Source of the DNA: an uncultured Porphyromonadaceae bacterium
Lineage (GTDB): Bacteria; Bacteroidota; Bacteroidia; Bacteroidales; Muribaculaceae
Direction: 5' to 3'
Assembly: GCA_900547825.1 (NCBI GenBank)
Contig: URII01000050.1
Span: 1-18,837, forward strand
DNA: 18,837 nucleotides
Shown: positions 14,247 through 18,837 of the stretch, piece after piece
Position numbering within the stretch: position 1 is the stretch's first letter
Layout: every line of letters begins with the position of its first letter
Notes under the pieces: model-generated
Seen by the model: only the letters and a program-made list of their open reading frames with translations
What the model was told of the DNA's origin: nothing
The model's database searches: none
Translations under genes and position numbers: made by a program

Positions 14247-15455
14247 ATGTCACTGAAAAAACTGATTTATCCTGTTGCCGCCTCCCTGCTCTGCGCCCTT
14301 GCAACAACAGCCTTATCGCTCAGCCTCACATCCTGCTCCGACAGCGACAAGGACGATGACGAGCCCTCAGGCTCGCAATTATTCGAATCCGATATCATAG
14401 GACAGGCTTGGGAGAGCGAAACCGACGAAGACTATTTCATCACCGATGACTATGCCGACCGCGACATGTACGTCACAACCTTCTATTTCTTCCCCAATGG
14501 CAAAGCTTTGGAGAAACAATACCATTATACATATGATTACGTGGCCGGAAAGCATGACTCGGAAACCAATGTATATGCAGCCTATTATCTGATTTCCGGA
14601 AATTCCGTAAATATCTCATCGGCCAACGGCTATCTGAGCCTTACTTACCGCAAGGGCAAACTGACGGGCGGAGGGACAGAATACACACCGCGGTCATATT
14701 CAACTGAGGACAACCAGCTTATCGAACGCTACCGCTATCTGATTGACGGCACGGATCCTGACGATTCCGAGTCATTCGACCTGACATTCAAGATAGTCAA
14801 CACCACGGTGGCGTTAGTGGAAAACGACACATATCTATATAATATAGAGATCCATATCGGCGGAACGGATCTCGTAAAGAAAAACATACAATATCTCGGA
14901 TACCGGCCCTATGTCAAACGCAACGGACGCTGGCAAATAGAGGATTACGACTTCATATTCCCCGAGGAAAACGGCAAGAAAACATGGCGCAGCTATTTTG
15001 TATTTGACTCATGGCTTTCCACTGCCGACATAAAGCTTGTACCGGTATGGTATAATTCCGTGACAGGCAAGGAAACAGAGGGCGAGCCGCTCTACCACAC
15101 CGCCACCTACTCCGGAGGAAGCGGTTCAGGATCCGGGAGCGGTTCGGGTTCAGGCAGTGGTAACGGCGAGACAGGTCCCTATGCCTCGTCACCGATAAAA
15201 GGAAAATGGAAAGGCGCGGTGGACGGCGTGACGGTCACACTCGTGTTCAACGCCGACGGCACTGCCAAGGAAACAGCCTTAGGGTCCACCGACACAGGCA
15301 CTTTCTCCTATTCCGGCAACACCCTGACATGGAATGTGGAGGGTATCGTAAGCAACACATTCGGATCCTCAATCACCGTGAAATCCATATCCTCCACACG
15401 TCTCGTGCTTGAAGACCAATGGGGCTGGGACTCCGCCACATTCACCAAACAATAA
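14247..15455 (+). CDS. Surface lipoprotein with Gly-Ser linker, cassette gene 4
   Basis: A 402-residue lipoprotein with lipobox LTSC (C30) directly followed by SDSDKDDDE. An acidic run at this place is the known Bacteroidetes lipoprotein export signal, so surface exposure is likely. The main domain (about 45-285) is beta-rich with many aromatic and acidic residues (WESETDEDYFITDDYADRD). A pure Gly-Ser linker (289-307) joins a C-terminal domain (about 315-402, KGKWKGAVDGVTVTLVFNAD to SATFTKQ) that looks like a lipocalin-like lipoprotein barrel. No specific family or ligand is recognised. It shares its signal region with the next gene, which suggests they work or evolved together. Confidence 0.85.
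   Translation: MSLKKLIYPVAASLLCALATTALSLSLTSCSDSDKDDDEPSGSQLFESDIIGQAWESETDEDYFITDDYADRDMYVTTFYFFPNGKALEKQYHYTYDYVAGKHDSETNVYAAYYLISGNSVNISSANGYLSLTYRKGKLTGGGTEYTPRSYSTEDNQLIERYRYLIDGTDPDDSESFDLTFKIVNTTVALVENDTYLYNIEIHIGGTDLVKKNIQYLGYRPYVKRNGRWQIEDYDFIFPEENGKKTWRSYFVFDSWLSTADIKLVPVWYNSVTGKETEGEPLYHTATYSGGSGSGSGSGSGSGSGNGETGPYASSPIKGKWKGAVDGVTVTLVFNADGTAKETALGSTDTGTFSYSGNTLTWNVEGIVSNTFGSSITVKSISSTRLVLEDQWGWDSATFTKQ
14334..14362 (+). repeat. 29-base exact direct repeat, copy 1 (export signal coding)
   Basis: This stretch encodes the lipobox cysteine and SDSDKDDD plus part of the next codon. It is identical over 29 bases to 15564-15592 in the next gene, while the sequence on both sides differs. 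Confidence 0.9.
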
Positions 15456-15488
15456 ATTCCATAACACCCTACCGACAAACCACACAAC

Positions 15489-17030
15489 ATGAGATTCAAG
15501 ACATTCCCCTCACGCATCTTTCTCTACCTGATCCTGTCAGCCATAACCGCCGGACTGTTCTCGTGCTCCGACAGCGACAAGGACGATGACGACAAGCCAT
15601 TATCATCAAATGACCTCGAACAACTGTATGGTTATTTCAAAGGCAGCCTCCCCAACCGGGACAATCTTACTATCGCCCTTAACCCCAATGGCGTGTGCTC
15701 GGTAGCATTTGACACATCCGAAGATGAAGGTAATTTTTACAACTTAGAAAAAGGCGCATGGCACTATAATAAATCCGACAAGACACTTATTCTTGACTGT
15801 TGGGATACATATATGACGTTCAATCTCAGCGACAAACCGACTGAGTATGGTTTCTATTGCTGGTATGAGGAAGAGTCAGTCATGGTCGGATTCATAAGAC
15901 TCCAGCTCAACGAAGTTCCAGAAAGCATGATCCGTTTCAACACCGAGGACTCTACCCCCGATGATCCTGACACCCCCGACGATCCCTCCGGACGCCCGGT
16001 TGCCCAGAAATTTGCTAAAGGTGACGGCACATCAAACAACCCGTATCAGATCTCAACCGCAGCCGAATACCGCAAACTCGTTTATGACTCCAAGCAAGGG
16101 ATGTCATACCATCATGAATATTTCATCCTCACTAAGGATATCCGCCTCAACAACAAAGTAATTGAGGATGACGGCTCCTTAATTGAGGACGAAAATAGTC
16201 TTGAAGAGCTTAGTATGATGATATTCAAAGGTACTTTCGACGGACAGGGTCACACTATCTCAGGCCTGTTTTTAGAAAAAGGGCTCGTCTACAATCTGGA
16301 AAATGCGGGATCCGTGAAAAATCTGCGCATAAAAGACAGCTATAGTAAAACCAACCTATTTGGCAACACAACAAGCGATAATCCACTTGAAAAACTTGAA
16401 AATATCATAAACCACGGTACTATAAACGGATATTTCGCAGATCACGTAACTGATATTATAAACTGCGGAAACTACGGCCGCATAACTTGGGGAAAGGCAC
16501 CTTTTGCCCATTATGCCTATGGCAAAGTTCTTAATTGCTATAATTACGGGCCTATAGGAAAGAAAGCACCAGCCAGAAACAGATTAAACAACGGCATAGT
16601 GCTTTTCTGCCTCGGCGACATTTCCAATTGCGTGAACTTTGGAGAAGTATTGGGGGATGAAGCATGCGGAATTGTACGATGCATCGACACCGGCACCCAC
16701 ATCACATCAACTATCGATAATTGTGTCAACTATGGTAAGTTAAGTGACTTATCCGACAAATACTCCGCAGCTATAGCTTGGGCAAGTTCTTTATACAACA
16801 AAACGAAAACCATATGTGGCAATAATTACTACCTCGAAACAAGCTGCACACAGGCATTTCATGACCCCAGTTATTTCAAGTCAATGGGCGAGGTTTTAAA
16901 AATGACACCAAGAGAGATGGCATCAACCGAATTTCTTGAAAAATTGAATGCCAACGCTGCCAATATTCCCGGAGCTTGCCGATGGAAAAAGGGAGCCGAT
17001 GGTTATCCTACCCTTGAAATAGTCAGATAG
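15489..17030 (+). CDS. Surface lipoprotein with beta-helix repeats, cassette gene 5
   Basis: A 513-residue lipoprotein with lipobox LFSC (C26) followed by the acidic export signal SDSDKDDDD. The first domain (about 42-150) is a beta-rich lipocalin-like domain (GYFKGSLPNRDNLTIALNPN). A linker of Asp/Pro repeats (TPDDPDTPDDP) leads to a segment beginning GDGTSNNPYQISTAAEY, a start typical of surface proteins with GLUG-type beta-helix repeats, then FDGQGHTISGL. Four later repeats read NCGNYG, NCYNYG, NCVNFG and NCVNYG, spaced as turns of a right-handed beta-helix. The end (GACRWKKGADGYPTLEIVR) is also typical of this class. Adhesion or carbohydrate binding is plausible but unproven. A terminator follows. 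Confidence 0.85.
   Translation: MRFKTFPSRIFLYLILSAITAGLFSCSDSDKDDDDKPLSSNDLEQLYGYFKGSLPNRDNLTIALNPNGVCSVAFDTSEDEGNFYNLEKGAWHYNKSDKTLILDCWDTYMTFNLSDKPTEYGFYCWYEEESVMVGFIRLQLNEVPESMIRFNTEDSTPDDPDTPDDPSGRPVAQKFAKGDGTSNNPYQISTAAEYRKLVYDSKQGMSYHHEYFILTKDIRLNNKVIEDDGSLIEDENSLEELSMMIFKGTFDGQGHTISGLFLEKGLVYNLENAGSVKNLRIKDSYSKTNLFGNTTSDNPLEKLENIINHGTINGYFADHVTDIINCGNYGRITWGKAPFAHYAYGKVLNCYNYGPIGKKAPARNRLNNGIVLFCLGDISNCVNFGEVLGDEACGIVRCIDTGTHITSTIDNCVNYGKLSDLSDKYSAAIAWASSLYNKTKTICGNNYYLETSCTQAFHDPSYFKSMGEVLKMTPREMASTEFLEKLNANAANIPGACRWKKGADGYPTLEIVR
15564..15592 (+). repeat. 29-base exact direct repeat, copy 2
   Basis: Second copy of the repeat, at the same place relative to the lipobox cysteine of cassette gene 5. 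Signal peptides upstream and mature domains downstream are not similar. Confidence 0.9.
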
Positions 17031-17045
17031 CATTATTCATAGCGG

Positions 17046-17090
17046 AAGGGGAGCCATATTTGCCCGGATGGGTCAATGTGGCTCCCTTTT
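17046..17090 (+). terminator. Intrinsic terminator after the lipoprotein cassette
   Basis: GGGAGCCA (17049-17056) pairs with TGGCTCCC (17079-17086), with partial inner pairing of TTTGCCC and GGGTCAA, followed by TTTT. The 263 bases between this cassette and rsmH hold this terminator and an AT-rich promoter region; no gene is seen. Confidence 0.8.
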
Positions 17091-17240
17091 ATATCTTTCA
17101 TGGAAAACGTTCATGAGCATTATTGATGTTTGCAAATGTAAATGATTCTGCAGAGTTGCACCTCCTGCGCAATAAGCCATAAATCAGCACGTTAACCTAA
17201 TGTTGATAACTTAGCGGGATTTTTGTTGATTTTTTTGGAG

Positions 17241-17278
17241 TTTGGTTATGTAAATTCTAAGGGGATTTCGTAACTTTA
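17241..17278 (+). promoter_or_regulatory. Possible rsmH promoter
   Basis: TAACTTTA at 17271-17278 differs from TAnnTTTG at one position, and a TTTG lies at 17241-17244, 26 bases away, which is wider than usual. It is 15 bases before the ATG at 17294. The upstream region is AT-rich, as expected for a promoter; the exact boxes are uncertain. Confidence 0.3.
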
Positions 17279-17293
17279 CAACCTCAAAAATCA

Positions 17294-18238
17294 ATGCTTA
17301 AAAACCCTGTCATGACCGATATTTCCGCCTCTGCCACAACTCCATACCACATTCCGGCCCTGCTGCCTCAGGTAATTGAGGCTCTCGACATCAAGGCTGA
17401 CGGGACTTATGTGGATGCGACCCTCGGCGGAGGAGGCCATTCGCGCGCCATAGTGGAGCATCTCGGCCCACAAGGCATGCTTTACGCAATGGATCAGGAC
17501 ATTGACGCCGTAAGCAGGGCATTCACCCACCCGTCGTTTACCGTAATTTACGGAAATTTCCGCTATCTGCGCAATTTCATGCGGTTTCACGATGTGGAAA
17601 GCGTTGACGGCATATTGGCCGACCTCGGTGTGTCGTTCCACCACTTCGACAGCGCCGACCGCGGATTTTCATTCCGCACCGACTCCCCTATCGACATGCG
17701 CATGAACCGTGAGGCGCAGCTCACGGCTGCCGAGGTGCTGAACACTTACACACCCGAGCGGATGGCCGAGATACTGGATCTGTACGGCGAAGTTGAAAAC
17801 GCCCCGCGCATGGCACGCGCCATAGTCAAGGCCCGTGAAGCGCATCCGTTCGCCACTACAGGCGATCTGCTCAATGCCGTAAGCCCGCTTGTCAACCCGC
17901 GCAAGGAAAAGAAGGATCTGGCCTGCATATTTCAGGCCCTCCGCATAGAGGTGAACGACGAGATGGGAGCTTTGCGCGATTTCCTCAATGCCACCCTGAA
18001 GGTGACCCGTCCGGGTTCGCGCCTCGCCATCATCACCTACCATTCGCTTGAGGACCGCATGGTCAAGAACTTCATGCGTGCGGGCAACATAGAGGGCCGT
18101 GTCGAGACCGACTTCTACGGGCGGCGTCTCAGCCCATGGAAACTGGTGTCGAACAAGCCGATTGTGCCCGATGCGGCCGAAATAGAAGCCAACCCCCGCT
18201 CACGCAGTGCCAAGCTGCGCGTGGCGCGCAAGCGCTAG
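17294..18238 (+). CDS. rsmH: 16S rRNA (cytosine-1402-N4) methyltransferase RsmH (MraW)
   Basis: A 314-residue SAM-dependent methyltransferase that modifies C1402 in the decoding centre of 16S rRNA. Family motifs are YHIPALLPQVIEAL, the SAM-binding DATLGGGGHSRAI, NFRYLRNFMR, VDGILADLGVS, DRGFSFRTDSPIDMRMN, the segment KKDLACIFQALRIEVNDEM, YHSLEDRMVKNF, and the C-terminal NPRSRSAKLR. Wording such as NFRYLRNFM and MVKNFMRAGNIEG is Bacteroidetes-like to the end of the protein. ATG codons at 17294 and 17312 are both possible starts. It normally opens the dcw cell-division cluster with mraZ before and ftsL after; mraZ is not here. Confidence 0.96.
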   Translation: MLKNPVMTDISASATTPYHIPALLPQVIEALDIKADGTYVDATLGGGGHSRAIVEHLGPQGMLYAMDQDIDAVSRAFTHPSFTVIYGNFRYLRNFMRFHDVESVDGILADLGVSFHHFDSADRGFSFRTDSPIDMRMNREAQLTAAEVLNTYTPERMAEILDLYGEVENAPRMARAIVKAREAHPFATTGDLLNAVSPLVNPRKEKKDLACIFQALRIEVNDEMGALRDFLNATLKVTRPGSRLAIITYHSLEDRMVKNFMRAGNIEGRVETDFYGRRLSPWKLVSNKPIVPDAAEIEANPRSRSAKLRVARKR

Positions 18239-18265
18239 GGGAGTCGCCCGACAAGAGAACAAAAG

Positions 18266-18294
18266 CAAGCCCGAGGACGCTGTCATCGGGCTTG
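18266..18294 (+). terminator. Hairpin between rsmH and the FtsL-like gene
   Basis: A perfect 9-base-pair stem pairs CAAGCCCGA (18266-18274) with TCGGGCTTG (18286-18294) around an 11-base loop. The following TTAAGCCTT is not a good T-run, so termination may be weak. A terminator here would be out of place in an intact dcw operon. Confidence 0.5.
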
Positions 18295-18330
18295 TTAAGC
18301 CTTAATGGACGCTTGAGCCGCAGAATGAGT

Positions 18331-18337
18331 GAGGAGG
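18331..18337 (+). promoter_or_regulatory. Strong Shine-Dalgarno of the FtsL-like gene
   Basis: GAGGAGG lies six bases before the ATG at 18344. Other genes in the window lack such a site, as is usual in Bacteroidetes. It fixes the start of the FtsL-like gene and marks the change in gene style. Confidence 0.75.
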
Positions 18338-18343
18338 GCCAAG

Positions 18344-18837
18344 ATGAGCGCCGCATCATATTCGCGCACGTCGCGCCCCCGCACCGACCGCGTCTCTTAC
18401 GGTCGCCCCTCCGCCGGACGCGCCGGCGCTGCCTCCGGCTACCGCGGCGCCCGCTACGTCTCCTCGTCTCTGGCCGAGGAACTCTCCTTCGAAGAGGCGC
18501 CCTCCATCTCGGTGGTGCCCGGTGCCGGTCGCCGCGCCCAGAGCGAGGGCATCTCGACGGCCGCGCTTTCCCTGGCGAAGGCCTGCGCCGTCATCTGCAT
18601 CGTCATAGCGCTCATCGCCATGGCCCGCGTGGCCATCACCTCCGCTGCCGCTTCCTGCGCGCTTGAGACGCGCTCGCTGCAGACGAGCATCGAGACCGCC
18701 CGGGCCGAGGGCAACGAGCTTGAGGTGTCCCAGAGCGTGCTGGCGAACCCCTCGCGCATCAAGGCCCAGGCCACGGCCCTCGGCATGGCGGCCCCGGCCC
18801 CCGAATACAGCGAGCAGATCACGCTGTCTCCCGATAT
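18344..18837 (+). CDS. ftsL: FtsL/septum-formation-initiator-like division protein, actinobacterial type (cut by window edge)
   Basis: The first 164 residues are visible with no stop. The layout is a basic Arg/Ser/Tyr-rich cytoplasmic tail (1-75), one transmembrane helix (about 79-101, ACAVICIVIALIAMARVAIT), a coiled coil (about 106-132, ETRSLQTSIETARAEGNEL), and NPSRIKAQATALGMAAP (135-151), the FtsL/DivIC-type end. FtsL is a bitopic divisome protein acting with FtsB and FtsQ. The long Arg-rich tail, very GC-rich codons (46 of 60 bases G or C in 18361-18420) and strong Shine-Dalgarno are unlike Bacteroidales FtsL and resemble Coriobacteriia. The position after rsmH is right for ftsL in either phylum. 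An in-frame TGA at 18326 limits the start to the ATG at 18344 or a GTG at 18329. Confidence 0.8.
   Translation, partial: MSAASYSRTSRPRTDRVSYGRPSAGRAGAASGYRGARYVSSSLAEELSFEEAPSISVVPGAGRRAQSEGISTAALSLAKACAVICIVIALIAMARVAITSAAASCALETRSLQTSIETARAEGNELEVSQSVLANPSRIKAQATALGMAAPAPEYSEQITLSPD

Noticed and set aside
18136..18666. 176-codon open frame overlapping the 3' end of rsmH and the FtsL-like gene
   Set aside because: Its translation is Arg/Pro/Leu-rich and low-complexity, it overlaps two well-supported genes in other frames, and it arises from GC-rich sequence with few stops.
18454..18822. Antisense open frame of 122 codons opposite the FtsL-like gene
   Set aside because: It is the reverse shadow of a GC-rich gene with a clear transmembrane and coiled-coil layout on the other strand.
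1..18837. CRISPR arrays, tRNA or rRNA genes, insertion sequences
   Set aside because: No repeat-spacer pattern, tRNA-like fold, rRNA segment, transposase or inverted-repeat ends could be found by eye on either strand.

Overview
The window looks like a Bacteroidales chromosome segment, probably from a gut Muribaculaceae-type organism. This is inferred from the protein sequences, from TAnnTTTG promoter boxes, from the lack of Shine-Dalgarno sequences in front of most genes, and from surface lipoproteins with an acidic export signal after the lipobox cysteine. The last ~500 bases do not fit: they are GC-rich, use a strong Shine-Dalgarno, and encode an FtsL-like protein of actinobacterial (Coriobacteriia-like) character.

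Left block, minus strand (5226 down to 1), probably one operon: two small lipoproteins, a SUI1/YciH-type translation factor, a 1130-residue AddA/RecB-like helicase-nuclease, and a DEAD-box RNA helicase cut by the window edge. It diverges from a plus-strand biotin synthase gene (bioB), and the two promoters overlap. bioB converges on polA (minus strand, 9043 down to 6281), a three-domain DNA polymerase I whose proofreading domain appears catalytically degenerate. From the polA start a second divergent promoter region drives ispB (long-chain polyprenyl diphosphate synthase) and trpS (tryptophanyl-tRNA synthetase), closed by a clear intrinsic terminator.

Middle block (11290-17090): a minus-strand remnant of a TPR-like gene, then a five-gene plus-strand cassette, with a promoter before it and a terminator after it. 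All five products are exported. Two are lipoproteins of unknown function, one is a secreted protein with four DnaJ-type CXXCXGXG zinc motifs but no J-domain, and two are predicted surface lipoproteins sharing an identical acidic signal. No known system matches this set. It is the best candidate here for an undescribed cell-envelope or surface system.

Right block: rsmH (16S rRNA methyltransferase) begins what should be the division/cell-wall (dcw) cluster, without mraZ before it. The next gene is in the expected ftsL position but looks actinobacterial. Either the assembly is chimeric or ftsL was replaced in place; chimerism is the more likely explanation.
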